A DNA stretch of 64,000 nt from Rhabditoides inermis (Eukaryota; Nematoda; Chromadorea; Rhabditida; Rhabditidae). Position 1 is the first letter of the stretch; every line of letters begins with the position of its first letter. The stretch lies in contig CAWZYM010000232.1 of the NCBI GenBank assembly GCA_963966185.1, forward strand, positions 751,001-815,000, written 5' to 3'. Positions 12,350 to 23,691 of this stretch are shown here, piece after piece. The notes under the pieces were generated by a model. That model had not been told where the DNA came from, made no database searches, and saw only the letters and a list, made by a program, of their open reading frames with translations. A program made the position numbers and the translations under genes.

Positions 12350-12809
12350 CTGATCAATATTGTGATTAGTGGAAACAGAAACAAGATAAACAGAAAGGAG
12401 ATAATCAAGAAAAACTAAATAAACAATGCTCACAGCTGTTCCATTTGCCACGCCACCAACAATTCTCGATAGAGCAACACAATTCAATAGAAGCAATTAT
12501 TTTTAATAGAAGTGAAGTATTTTGAAACGATGCAGACGTCATATTAATGCATAGAAAACACACGAAAGTGTCATGTATTTTATACAAAAAATCGCCCAGT
12601 GTAAAATATATGTCAACGTGCAAAATGTATGTCAAAGACAATGATACCGGATATAACATGCCATACAAACTTAGGCTAAACACTGACAAGTTGCAGTCAA
12701 ACAAAATAACGTGAACGTGTATAGTACAGAATGAAATAAGATAACGTATGATGCAGATAATCGGGATAATAATAATTCGGGGTAAAAAGGGGTAAGTTCA
12801 GTGTTTCAC
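12350..12809. other. Spacer between COG8 and the upstream minus-strand gene
   Basis: A 460-bp AT-rich stretch. No exon is seen. The COG8 ATG directly follows TTGATCAG, which could serve as a trans-splice acceptor. Confidence 0.45.
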
Positions 12810-15149
12810 TCAGACAAGGCGTAACTGGAAGTCACGGAGGATGAGAGATTCGGGAGTATACACGGATCCCCGCAACTGGTAGAACGGCCAGCCACCCTCG
12901 TAGTGCACTGACAGAAGAGAAGACATCTCCTCCAGAAGACCTGCAAGAAAGGGATAGACAAGGAAAGGAGGATGGAGACGGGATGTGACTAACCGTCGAG
13001 TCCCTCCTGAATGCACAGGTCCTGGAGACGCGGCCCGGCCATGCTCGCCTTCAGTCTACAACACTCGCATACATCAATCTCCTTTCCAACTCACTTATCC
13101 TGAATGTCCTTCTTGCTCAGTCCAAAGCCCGAGTAGCCATCCAGAAACTGCAGGAACTCAACGCACACCTAAACACACAACATCATAATCAAAATCAAAA
13201 TCAACTTAATAGTAGTTTAGAGAGAAAATCCAATCCCTCACAATCTTCTGGTTATCTTCGCGAAGGAAGAGCTTCATGTCGTCATTGGTGGGTTCTCTCT
13301 GTGCTCCCTCCTCCAACACTGCCTTCGAGACGTACAGGTGCGGGTGCGCCTCCACAAACGCCAGAATATCCGACGAGAGACGGAACAGGCCAGACTCCCT
13401 GCAAACAATAATCTAGCATTACCTCATTAATACATGTTGTCATTATCTGTAATCTCGAAACTTGCAACTCACTGCGTGAGTTTCGAGGTGAGCTCGAGTG
13501 CCGACTGCGGACCATACTCCGTCAGCACCCTGCAAGCAATCGTAAAATAAATATATAATTGGTATACAGTATACTGACTGATTGAGAAGGGCAACCTTCT
13601 GTCGCTCCTCGTCGAGAATTCGGCTGATCCTCTCCTCGTCCTCCCTCGTGCGGCTCTTCTTCTTCTTCCCCTCCTCATCCTTCTCTCCGAATGCGGATGA
13701 CGCATTCGGAAGGACTGCGATCGGAACAGCGCCTCAACACAAATATATTTAAACTATCATACTAACAACAAAATATTATTCTCGACTGACCGGCAATGTA
13801 GGGCGCGTCCCTTTGCTCGTCGTAGCAGAATGCGCTTCCCCTGCTCCTTCTCTCTGCCGCCGCATGGTTGTACGGACGGACACGGATCGCACACAGCTCG
13901 TTGGCAGTGTGGAAAGTCGGCACCACCACACACTCCACCTACAACACACAACGTAAAACAAAAACACAACAAAGCACTTACCATGCAGCCGACGGGGAAC
14001 TCGGTTCCGAGGTGGACATCGCTCTGTCCAATGTCCTTTCCCAGCATGTACACAGACTGCTCGCGGAATGGGCCAGAAGTGACGTTGGCCTTGCCGTAGT
14101 GGCTCGTCGACGAAACCATAGAGCCAACCACCACGTACACGCGAGAGTAGTCGCGGAACTGCTGCAACACGACACGCGTCGTCTCCCCATCCCCTCTCCT
14201 CACTCTCTCTCTGTCTCCTCTTTCCCACCTTGTCCACGTGCGACAAACACTCCTCCGACCAGAGAGACGGCACGTGCTTCGCTGCCTCCTTGATGCTCAC
14301 AGTAGCTGTGCTCGCTGCAACACATAATACACATTACACCTCCACGAAGAATACACATACCATCATACACAAAAACGGCGTCGAACTTCTTGAGAAAGAT
14401 GCCGGCAAAGTGGATGTGCGCGTCCGTGATACCGTCCCTGCAACAATCACTCTTCAAAGCCAATCGATAATCAATCAATATTCACTCACTCGTCGGCCTC
14501 ATCGTTATCAGTGTCGAACGACTGCTGGGGCACGCACTTGCGGGTCGCATCCGATGGACCAGTCAGCATCTCGCGGTGAACGAGAATTCTCAAATAGAAA
14601 ACATGTCACAACACATGACACGATATAGACGCACCTGGCAAAGTAGGCGATATCGACGGTCCCCTCGCTCGCCACGTCCCACACCACTTGGAGGAACTGC
14701 GGGGCGAACAGGTGGTACATGTTGCTCACCTGCAAGAAACAATTGCACTCAACACACACCGCACTGTGTTGGACAAAAACACAACATCCCAACCAACGTG
14801 CCTTGTGGGTGATGATGGAATACTTGAAGATGTGCGGGCGCGCCTTCACATAGCTGTCCAGCTGAGCTGCCGACTTGAAATCCATCTTCGTCTGAAACAC
14901 CGTCCGTTACCAAACCAACCCAAACACGCAACAATCACTGACGCTCTTGACGAGTCTGGAGAATAGATGGTCAATGGAGCACGCGCCCTGCTCGTCCACA
15001 CCGACCGCGTACATGATCGTGTTGACAATGTCGTCCTCCAGCTCTATCGCCTCCATCGCCTCGTCCTCTCCAAGCGAGTCGGGCTGGGAGAAGTCCATTT
15101 CGGGGAAGCGGCGCAGCAACTGCTCCCTTTGCTCCCGAGACGCCTGCAT
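12810..15149 (-). CDS. Unrecognised protein with two winged-helix-like repeats
   Basis: I do not recognise this family. About 14 exons assemble in phase to roughly 550 aa. Two segments resemble each other and small winged-helix (LOTUS/OST-HTH-type) folds: one in the first two exons (ELEDDIVNTIMYAVG... ending KARPHIFKYSIITHK) and one near the C-terminus (SSDILAFVEAHPHLYVSKAV). Between them lie a beta-rich central region (RVYVVVGSMVSSTSHYGKAN, then HLGTEFPVGC) and a Lys/Arg/Glu linker. One intron (donor 14796-14801) uses GC. The ATG is 7 nt after a CTTTCAG acceptor, so the start is probably trans-spliced. It shares a 253-bp divergent promoter with the gene at 15402. An RNA-binding or germ-granule role would be guesswork from the LOTUS-like resemblance. 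Confidence 0.75.
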
Positions 15150-15401
15150 CGCTTCGCTGAAAGGAAGTGGTTGGTGTGATCGGGCCGGAGCGTGGACAAA
15201 GGATAACCGCGATCGGTAATACTGACACGAAACGCGTTACACATCTCGAGTTTTGCATCATCTGCTAGAAAATAAACAAACCCATTACAAGGGGATAGCA
15301 TCGAGAGTGACAATAGCATTTGTTTACGAAGACTTCTCCAATCTTCATACAGTACCTAAATCGTCATTTTTTGGAGGAGGCTAACAAACAAACGTGATAG
15401 A
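15150..15401. promoter_or_regulatory. Divergent intergenic promoter region
   Basis: 252 bp between two divergent start codons. No clear TATA box is visible. Confidence 0.4.
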
Positions 15402-16947
15402 ATGATGAAACGAGTGATTTGCGATTCGCTCTCGCGATCTGAATCATTTTACAGCGTGGTCTCGTGCGCGATGGTCGCCTCGGCGACTGTCGCCCTCCTA
15501 CTACTACACCTCGCGCACGCAGTTCCAGCAGCCCTCGCTGCCGCCACAGCTATTCTACTCTTCGTCGCGTGCGGAGTCAGTCAAGCCGACCGCTACTTCA
15601 AAGTACTTTCGTTTCAGAAATCCAACAGGCCGTTAACAGAACAAGAGATCACTGCCGGCGAGCCACAACCAGATGGTATGAATGAAACCCATATTTTTCG
15701 AATCTAGTATCACGAATTTCAGAACAGAACTTAGCCGACCAGTGGAAGATGAAAGCAGCGACGACAGAGGATCCTCAGGTACCCACAAATTCTCTTAACT
15801 CTTAACTTTTCCATATTCTTCCAGACGGACCTGGACTCGGAAAAAGGCGTAAATCCCCTGGCGCGGATGAAGCTCAAGAAGATGGCCAAGAGCGGATCGG
15901 CGACGGGAGCCAAGAACGCGGCAGAGGGAAACAAGTACATGTCACTCAGGCGGCACCAGAAGTCACACGACGGAGGCGCGCCTGTGAGTACGGATACGCT
16001 GTGAGTACGACCACGCTGACATGTTGCAGAGTGTGATGCCGACGCAGGCGACAGTGCTCATGAACACCGCCTATCAGCAGCTCAGTCAGGAGGTACGTTG
16101 TTGAAACGGTCTAGTTGACTACGAGAGTTGTTTAGAAGAAAGTGCAGACGCCAGGCGGACACGAGAAGGGAAAGAGCCAGAAGAGCGGCGACAAGAGAAA
16201 CAGGGATCCATCTAAGAGCAGGTATACATCCATTGATATGCCCAAGACATGACAGCTACATGTAGGAAACGACCGACGCCGGCTGTCGGGATGGCTCAGT
16301 CGTTCAAGAAGCTGGACAAAACACAGGAAAGGACGGCCACCAAAAAGGATAGGAAAGAAAGCAAAGAGAGCAAGGAAGAGGAGAAGAAAAACGAGAGCAA
16401 GGAAGGGGAGAAGAAAAACGAGAGCAAAGAGGACAAGTTGAATATCGATACAAAGTCGAAAGAGGGTGGAGGTGGAGAGTCGAAGGAGAAGCCAGTGGCA
16501 ACAGCGCAGGCCACCCAGCAGACTCAACAGACGGGTCAGACACAACAGACCAAAGATGATAAGACAATGACAAAGACGACCGAAAAGGTGGAGGACAAAG
16601 GAGGAAAGGGAAAAGTGGAAGAGAAAAAGGATGAGCCTCCTGCACCTTCTCGCGCTTGCGCAAAAGAAGAAGAGAAGAAGAGTTCTAAGGAAAAAAAGAG
16701 GGAAGATGAAAAGCAGAACGATACAAAGAAGGCAGACGACAAGGAAGGAAAGAACGCTGCATCGAAAGAAACGGGAAGCAAGGAACAGAACAACGAATTA
16801 GAAAAGAAAGTAGAGAAAAAGGAAGAGGATGAGGGAAGGAAAAAGGACAAGGGAAGCAATGATAAGGAAGGGAGCAAGGATACGACAGGAAGCAAGGATG
16901 AAGGAGAGAAAGTAGATGTCGAGACTAAGAATAACAAGAAGGGATAG
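15402..16947 (+). CDS. Two-TM membrane protein with Lys/Glu-rich tail
   Basis: Family not recognised. Residues about 18-62 form two hydrophobic segments (VVSCAMVASATVALLLLHL and PAALAAATAILLFVACGV) separated by a short turn. A basic/Ala region follows (LARMKLKKMAKSG), then a last exon (from about 16266) of about 226 residues made almost wholly of Lys, Glu, Ser, Asp and Gln, ending NNKKG at TAG 16945-16947. Six exons give roughly 440 aa. The tail is probably disordered and cytosolic or luminal. A hairpin insertion near the N-terminus resembles small ER/secretory membrane proteins in layout only. Homology searches with the first 100 residues would be informative, whereas the tail would give only compositional hits. 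Confidence 0.75.
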
Positions 16948-17355
16948 TGAGAGTATTATAGTAAGCAGAAAGTTATCAAAATCAAAAGATCGACAAACAA
17001 ACATATATTACATCATCTTCTAATTATTCATATTCGTGGTTTAAAATGTAGATGCATTGCTTAAATAAATACTTATCATGTTTGTTGGACGTTTGATTTG
17101 TGAAATAATCCCATTCAATTGAAGAATCAAATGAAAAATAACAGGAAAAGAAAGAAAGAACCATCATTCACAAAAGGACGATACCATCCACTCTGTGTGT
17201 CTTCCTCCCACGGCAAGAGTCCAGAGTGGTAAAGATATTTTTGGAGCATTTATGCGCGCTAATGCTACTTTTGCGCGCGTAATTTTTGGTCGGTTGCGAT
17301 TATATCTTTTCACATGTTTGTAATTCTTTTTTATGTTTCTTATTTACACAGGTGT
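16948..17355. other. Spacer upstream of LRR1 homologue
   Basis: About 400 bp, AT-rich, no exon seen. It ends in a TTTACACAG acceptor five bases before the next ATG. Confidence 0.5.
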
Positions 17356-19796
17356 ATGCGTCTCGAGTGTGAGGTAACGGTGCAGCGAGGTGCGGCTTCC
17401 TCGAAGATCGCTCCGAAGCCGTCGCGCGGCTTCGTCTCGATCGGACAGCGAAAGATGAGCGGCGGCAGCAAGGAGTACGAACTCCAGATAACTGTCGCCA
17501 GAGGAGCCCTTCCTACAATCCCGGTCGGTACGCATAGTTTTCAGTTAATCATATGTCACATTCGTACCACGAGTCATTCAACTTTTTTTTCCCGTAAACA
17601 ACTTGACTCTTTCGTTTTGCATCTAACCTGATTGAACCTGTCATGTCAGCGGTTGAATGCTCAGTGCAAATATTAAGCCGTGCATGTCCAAGTTCATCTC
17701 TCGAAGTGAAACTGCTAATGGTAGTTTCACATCAATGTTCAATGTAGAAGTTATTGACAGGTCATCGGTGTAGTTTTTTTAGTTGGAGAAAGCGAATGTG
17801 AGTCACACGCACTCTTCTTTCATCGGTTCCGGTCGTCTGTCGATCATATTCAACAAACCGCCCACGTCTCTATTCATCAACAAGGTATCCAACTTTTTTT
17901 GAATGATAATACATATTGTTACATCACGTAAACGTGTTGATCTCATCCATAATCACAATCATTCTCGCATGCGATAGATCGGCACGACACAAACTCTCTT
18001 TCTCTCTCTCTCTCATTCGTTGTCTACATCTCGTGATCGTGTCTCACGTGTTTCACGATTCGAATTTCATTTGCCAACGGCGTCAACTCCTTATCGCTCG
18101 GCCATTGCATTTGTCTTGTCGTATTGCATTATAACTTCTCAAAAGTGTTTGCGTAGCTGGTACAACGGACACTCTGGTTTCTGATCTTGACTCCCATTTT
18201 CCAGGCGCATCCTGACCAGCTCAAGCGTTTCTTCGCTACTTTCGGATGCATCATGCGAGGCGAGAGTATAGAGATGAACCGCATACAACAGGTGACTGCA
18301 TACTCTTTGCACTCAAGGTGGATTTATTCGGTGGATGTACGTTTTGTTGCAGGTTCGTCCGAGTGAGTTCCGTCCGGCAGTGAAGGAGGTGATTGCGAAG
18401 AAGAGGGAGGACTATCCCAGTGGAGCCCTGCCCATCACCCTCGAGAAGCTCACCATCAACAACTGCGGTGCGTTGCGTATTACGTTTCTCGAACACTCGT
18501 TGTTGGCCGGTAGACGGTAGCGACACATCAACTTTTCGACATCTACTAAGTGTGACGGTGAATGGGGGATGGGGGATGGAATGGAGTGTTGCAGACCGCT
18601 CGTCGGTGGATGGCCGTTGGTTCTCGTGTCCTCAGCTCACGCACCTCGACCTCTCACACAACAGGATAGGAGCCGCCACCAACATCTCCAAACTGCTGCA
18701 GATCAAGCGCTGCACACATCTCACCCATCTATCACTCGCCCACAACGCCATTCGCAGACTGCCCGTGAGTTGTTGTTGTTGTTGTTTGCCCAGTGTTGAT
18801 TGATGATTGATTGACCAGGCGGAGTTGTTCGCGTGTCTTCCGCCCTCGCTGGTGTCTCTCGACCTGAGTGGCAACCTTGTGTCGTCGCTGCCTGACGCCT
18901 CGCACCGCGGCTCGATAGCCCGCCTGAAGAACCTGCAGAGGCTCGTTCTCGCACACAACCCACTCACCCTGCTACCCGACAATGTCAGTACATTCATTGA
19001 GTCTTATCCATTGTAGTCTTGTGAACCCCACTGTTCAGTTGATGTACCTCGGTCGGCTGCGTGTGCTGGACGCGTCTCACTGCCGTCTCACCGCCCTTCC
19101 GTCGTTCTTCGATGGAAAGGGCCGGTGTGAGTTCCGAACGCTGCGCACTCTCCATCTACAGGGCAACCCATTCACCACACAGCTACAGAGAGACGAACAC
19201 AACCCGCACAAGGTATGCGTGCAGGCACACAGGAAGCGTTGGCATAATGAATGATGATTAGTTTGTTATTGTTCAGCACGTTTCGGTCGACTTTTCACCC
19301 GAGGCGAGCTCTCTGATGGCACTCGCAGCCGGAGTAGTGTTCTCGCACAGGAAGAGGTATGTTTGTTATTGTTTTTGTGATCAAAATAGTTAGTGTTGTT
19401 TGTTGAGTGAGGCGATGTGCTCGTACCTGCCTGTGTGTGTCCGCGACGAGGCGCCTCGTCTGCTCACTCGCTGCGCACACTGCCGCAGACTGCGCGCCAG
19501 CCGAATGATCGCCACTACTCGTGTCACGGTCAGTCGCATCTCTCTCTTCCAACTCTTTGGTCTTCTGTACATTTCTGAGTCAGTTACTGGAACCAGTCAT
19601 TATGATGGTTGTGTAGGTGGAGCTGCTTCGCGAGGGTGTGTGCGAGGAGAGTGACGTGGGCGAGGCAGTGCGGGAGGTGACCCGCTGCACTGGCTGTGTG
19701 CCGAAGAGGAAGATAGGGCGTGTGGACGGTGCGCACATGCCCCCTCCTCCCAGGAGGATCCGCGACCCCGCCAGGGCCGCCGCAGCCATACGGTGA
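17356..19796 (+). CDS. lrr-1: LRR1 homologue, leucine-rich substrate receptor of a CUL2 ligase
   Basis: LRR1 is the substrate receptor of CRL2, acting on the CMG helicase and other nuclear targets. The start MRLECEV matches the family's N-terminal beta-rich domain. At least six leucine-rich repeats follow (LTHLDLSHNRI, LTHLSLAHNAIRRLP, LVSLDLSGNLVSSLP, LQRLVLAHNPLTLLP, LRVLDASHCRLTALP, LRTLHLQGNPF). A C-terminal Cys-rich segment (ESVCEE-like region around TRCAHCRRLRA and TRCTGCVPKRK) corresponds to the family's metal-binding-like end. About ten exons give roughly 450 aa. The first intron's donor is ambiguous (GTCGGT versus GTACGC). The acceptor at 17352 suggests trans-splicing. Confidence 0.85.
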
Positions 19797-20028
19797 GCAC
19801 ACCCGAATGTGCATTCCCTCTGTCTTTCTCACTCACTTATACATATTATTTTGAGCTCATTCGTTTCTGTTACGTGTAGCTCCGATCTTGCTCCCTGTCC
19901 ACGCGTTGTTATTGGTCTATTCTATTTTGTTCAGGTTCAGTTGCATGTACATAAAAGCGTTGTTATGTGAAAACATGAATTGGATCCACGTGGCAGCATT
20001 TTGAACAATTTCGACGGATATAACGTGT

Positions 20029-20244
20029 CGTGGCCGCATCGACACCTGTTCCCACTGCATCCCTAACCTTTCCCCTTCTTCCCTCAACTCTTCCCTGTCC
20101 CGCCCTCATGTTTCCCCTATAAAAGAGCTTCGACACGCAGTGTCGGGGCCAGTGTGCACGGATAAAGATTGTGACCGATCTAGTCCAGTGCCTTGGTGGG
20201 GGATTGGACAGTTAGACGGCAAGGCCAGCCGATGTCTAACTACG
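20029..20244 (+). repeat. 5' LTR
   Basis: 216-bp direct repeat. A TATA box (TATAAAA, 20118-20124) sits mid-LTR, placing U3/R/U5 in the usual order. The LTR does not show classic TG...CA ends. Confidence 0.85.
20118..20124 (+). promoter_or_regulatory. LTR TATA box
   Basis: TATAAAA followed 30-40 bp later by CAGTGTC-like initiator sequence. The same box recurs in the 3' LTR at about 23470. Confidence 0.6.
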
Positions 20245-21056
20245 TGGAGGTCTGAGGATCTTCACCCGTCGAGCCCGCGTGTTCCGAAATCGCGATTGGA
20301 ACACTCCCGCTACACTCGGCCGACCACCTTCCCTCACCGCCCCGTCTGTCGAACTTCGAAGCCACGGTACCCAGGAACTGCGAATCTGCCGGCTGATCAC
20401 CTCCCATCGTACGCACCGAGCAGCGGGGAGTGTTGGTAGAAGGGATCAAAAGACGACGCAACCAGTTCCCGAAGTTCGTCACTCGATAGCGGGGGGCCCT
20501 GCTGCACTATCGTATTCGGAGAGGGCTTCATTCTAGCTAGTCCTAGCCGTGCCCCTCTGAACGTCTCCACAAGCACCTGCGGGTAGCTGAAAGTCTCGGA
20601 ATCTCCGGTCATCGCGTCGCGCCGGGGACGGAGGCGTTCGGACAGGTCTGTGCAGCAGCAGAAGTCAAGTTCGGAGAAACGGCGGATCGATCTGGTCTGG
20701 CTAATGATCGTATTGGAAGACGCTAAGCATTCGCAGAACTCCGGGTGATTTCTCCGAATTCTTCTAGAAGGGGATCTAGAAGAAGACTTCTGTCATCGCG
20801 AAAATTCGAACTCGCACTCATTAATCATTCCTGCCTCCGCCACTTTCCGTGGCGAGAACTCGCACTTTCAAGAAACAAGCGAGCCCCCCCCCCAGGGAGA
20901 ATCTCCGGGCGGTCATTAATCACTCGACCGCCGCGAGGCAGCGCGTACATCAGCCGCCCACCTCTCTCCGTCGTAAGAGAGGAGAGAACACTACGAAAAG
21001 AGAGACAAGAGAAAAAAACGACAGCCCTTCCGGAGGGGCGGAGCGCTTCAGAACCG

Positions 21057-21064
21057 CTATAAAA
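21057..21064 (+). promoter_or_regulatory. Internal TATA-like box in the LTR element
   Basis: GCTATAAAAGAGACGG resembles the LTR core promoter (CCTATAAAAGAGCTTCG) and lies about 380 bp upstream of the repeat array. It could drive an internal transcript. Confidence 0.35.
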
Positions 21065-21433
21065 GAGACGGACTCGCCAGTCAGGCACCACTCGCACAAG
21101 AGCGAGGGTGAGCCCCGGTCATCTCTTCTGCAACCGCACAAGATCTCTACTCTTCTCTTCACCTACCAAGCCGTCTCTACACGTAGCTGTCCGCCCCGTC
21201 CCCTGCATCAACCCGGCCAGGAGAGCTGCATATACCTCGGCTGTATTCGCTTCATCCAGGACGGCGGCGCCCACACCACAGCTACCGGGCCCGCTCCGAC
21301 CACGCCGGCAGCGCCAGCTATTCCCGGCCGTCCCGCCGCAGCCACCACTGATGAATCAACAACAAGCACAGATGCTGCAGATGCAGCAGATGGAGCAGAT
21401 GCAGCAAAGGCAGCCGAACATCGTCCTGCAACC

Positions 21434-22740
21434 GCCGCCGCCGCCGCCGCCGCCTGCCGAGTCGTCACTCCGAGCCGCCGCCGCCGAGCGCCGCCTGCCG
21501 AGTCTACACCGGCCGAGCCACCGCCGCCTGCCGAGTCGTCACTCCGGGCCGCCGCCGCCGAGCGCCGCCTGCCGAGTCGTCACTCCGGGCCGCCGCCGCC
21601 GAGCGCCGCCTGCCGAGTCGTCACTCCGGGCCGCCGCCGCCGAGCGCCGCCTGCCGAGTCGTCACCGGCCGAGCCACCGCCGCCTGCCGAGTCGTCACTC
21701 CGGGCCGCCGCCGCCGAGCGCCGCCTGCCGAGTCGTCACCGGCCGAGCCACCGCCGCCTGCCGAGTCGTCACTCCGGGCCGCCGCCGCCGAGCGCCGCCT
21801 GCCGAGTCTACACCGGCCGAGCCACCGCCGCCTGCCGAGTCGTCACTCCGGGCCGCCGCCGCCGAGCGCCGCCTGCCGAGTCGTCACCGGCCGAGCCACC
21901 GCCTGCCTGCCGAGTCGTCACTCCGGGCCGGCGCCGCCGAGCGCCGCCTGCCGAGTCGTCACCGGCCGAGCCACCGCCGCCTGCCGAGTCGTCACTCCGG
22001 GCCGGCGCCGCCGAGCGCCGCCTGCCGAGTCGTCACCGGCCGAGCCACCGCCGCCTGCCGAGTCGTCACTCCGGGCCGCCGCCGCCGAGCGCCGCCTGCC
22101 GAGTCGTCACCGGCCGAGCCACCGCCGCCTGTCGTCACTCCGGGCCGCCGCCGCCGAGCGCCGCCTGCCGAGTCGTCACTCCGAGCCGCCGCCGCCGAGC
22201 GCCGCCTGCCGAGTCGTCACCGGCCGAGCCACCGCCGCCTGCCGAGTCGTCACTCCGGGCCGGCGCCGCCGAGCGCCGCCTGCCGAGTCGTCACTCCGAG
22301 CCGCCGCCGCCGAGCGCCGCCTGCCGAGTCGTCACCGGCCGAGCCACCGCCGCCTGCCGAGTCGTCACTCCGGGCCGGCGCCGCCGAGCGCCGCCTGCCG
22401 AGTCGTCACCGGCCGAGCCACCGCCGCCTGCCGAGTCGTCACTCCGGGCCGCCGCCGCCGAGCGCCGCCTGCCGAGTCGTCACCGGCCGAGCCACCGCCG
22501 CCTGCCGAGTCGTCACTCCGGGCCGCCGCCGCCGAGCGCCGCCTGCCGAGTCGTCACTCCGAGCCGCCGCCGCCGAGCGCCGCCTGCCGAGTCGTCACCG
22601 GCCGAGCCACCGCCGCCTGCCGAGTCGTCACTCCGGGCCGGCGCCGCCGAGCGCCGCCTGCCGAGTCGTCACCGGCCGAACCACCGCCGCCTGCCGAGTC
22701 GTCACTCCGGGCCGCCGCCGCCGAGCGCTGCCTGCCGAGT
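21434..22740 (+). repeat. GC-rich 41/33-bp minisatellite inside the LTR element
   Basis: Two related units alternate: about 41 bp (starting ACTCCGGGCCGCCGCC) and about 33 bp (starting ACCGGCCGAGCCACCG), both ending CTGCCGAGTCGTC. Variants replace GGG with GAG or CCGCC with GGCGCC. The array is open in all forward frames, so the very long reading frames through it (for example 20849-23083 and 21108-22799) are not evidence of coding. Confidence 0.93.
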
Positions 22741-23380
22741 CAACAATATATCCGGAGAGCCGTGTCGCATCATCTTACAGAAGATGTCAGGACTACTAGG
22801 AAGAGCCAACTGGCCTCCTGGCAAAGTAGCATACGGTGGTGTACAAGAACACGTGTCAGGACCTGGATATGCCGTTTGGTGTCGCTCTCGCACGCCTTCA
22901 TCTCTCACGGGCATGTCATTCGGCGTGGTTCACCACATTTTGCGCAACTTTCTCGGTTTCGCATCATCGCCCGTCGGAGAAGCGAGAGGATGCGCACATG
23001 TGGCTGCAAAAGCCTTCAGGAGGCCAAGATCTACCGCAAATTCGACCGTCATCGTCATCGACTGTCACCGCCGTCAAAACTAAAAGTCTTCACAATTCCA
23101 TGAACAATGTGGACAACGGGAATGTTGGCCGCTCTCTCCAGAAATCATCGCATGCGGAGCAGAAGAAATCTACTACTACTACTTTGCGTCAGAAGTTTGA
23201 GGATCAGCGAGTCGAAATCTTACATCAACGGGACAAGGAAGAACCAAGACCGAGAAGAAGATGAACAAGAACAACTGGAAATGCGAACGGAGTCTCAGCG
23301 GCGTTTTTACAAGCTCGTCTCGTCTTCGTCAAGCCGGGATGAAGGAAGCGCCCGGAGGCTGCTTCTCCGAGCAAGGGGGA

Positions 23381-23596
23381 CGTGGCCGCATCGACACCTG
23401 TTCCCACTGCATCCCTAACCTTTCCCCTTCTTCCCTCAACTCTTCCCTGTCCCGCCCTCATGTTTCCCCTATAAAAGAGCTTCGACACGCAGTGTCGGGG
23501 CCAGTGTGCACGGATAAAGATTGTGACCGATCTAGTCCAGTGCCTTGGTGGGGGATTGGACAGTTAGACGGCAAGGCCAGCCGATGTCTAATTACG
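23381..23596 (+). repeat. 3' LTR
   Basis: Second copy of the 216-bp repeat, directly after a purine tract, with its TATA box at about 23470 and followed by the GTGT duplication. Confidence 0.85.
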
Positions 23597-23691
23597 GTGT
23601 GGTTACGATAGCTCTGTAATGTGGGGCTTCTCGGATTGCATGTGACATGGGATGACGTCACGCTCACGAAGGCAGATGACGTGGATGAGTG

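Larger units (their letters stand above)
20029..23596 (+). mobile_element. Non-autonomous LTR retrotransposon, 3.57 kb
   Basis: Two 216-bp direct repeats (20029-20244 and 23381-23596) differ at one visible base and are flanked by a 4-bp GTGT target duplication (20025-20028 and 23597-23600). A TGG-starting stretch, as expected for a tRNA primer-binding site, begins at 20245. A purine tract (AGCAAGGGGGA) directly precedes the 3' LTR. No gag, protease, reverse transcriptase or integrase motif was found in any frame. The interior holds a 1.3-kb GC-rich repeat array and flanking sequence with protein-like stretches. One difference in 216 bases implies a recent insertion. Movement would need enzymes supplied by another element. 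Confidence 0.85.

Noticed and set aside
16132..16937. Hydrophobic-looking minus-strand frames
   Set aside because: Antisense of the Lys/Glu-rich tail of the gene at 15402-16947.
20849..23083. 744-residue frame through the LTR element
   Set aside because: Most of it is the 41/33-bp array, which is open in all frames; it has no retroelement motif, so length is not evidence of coding.
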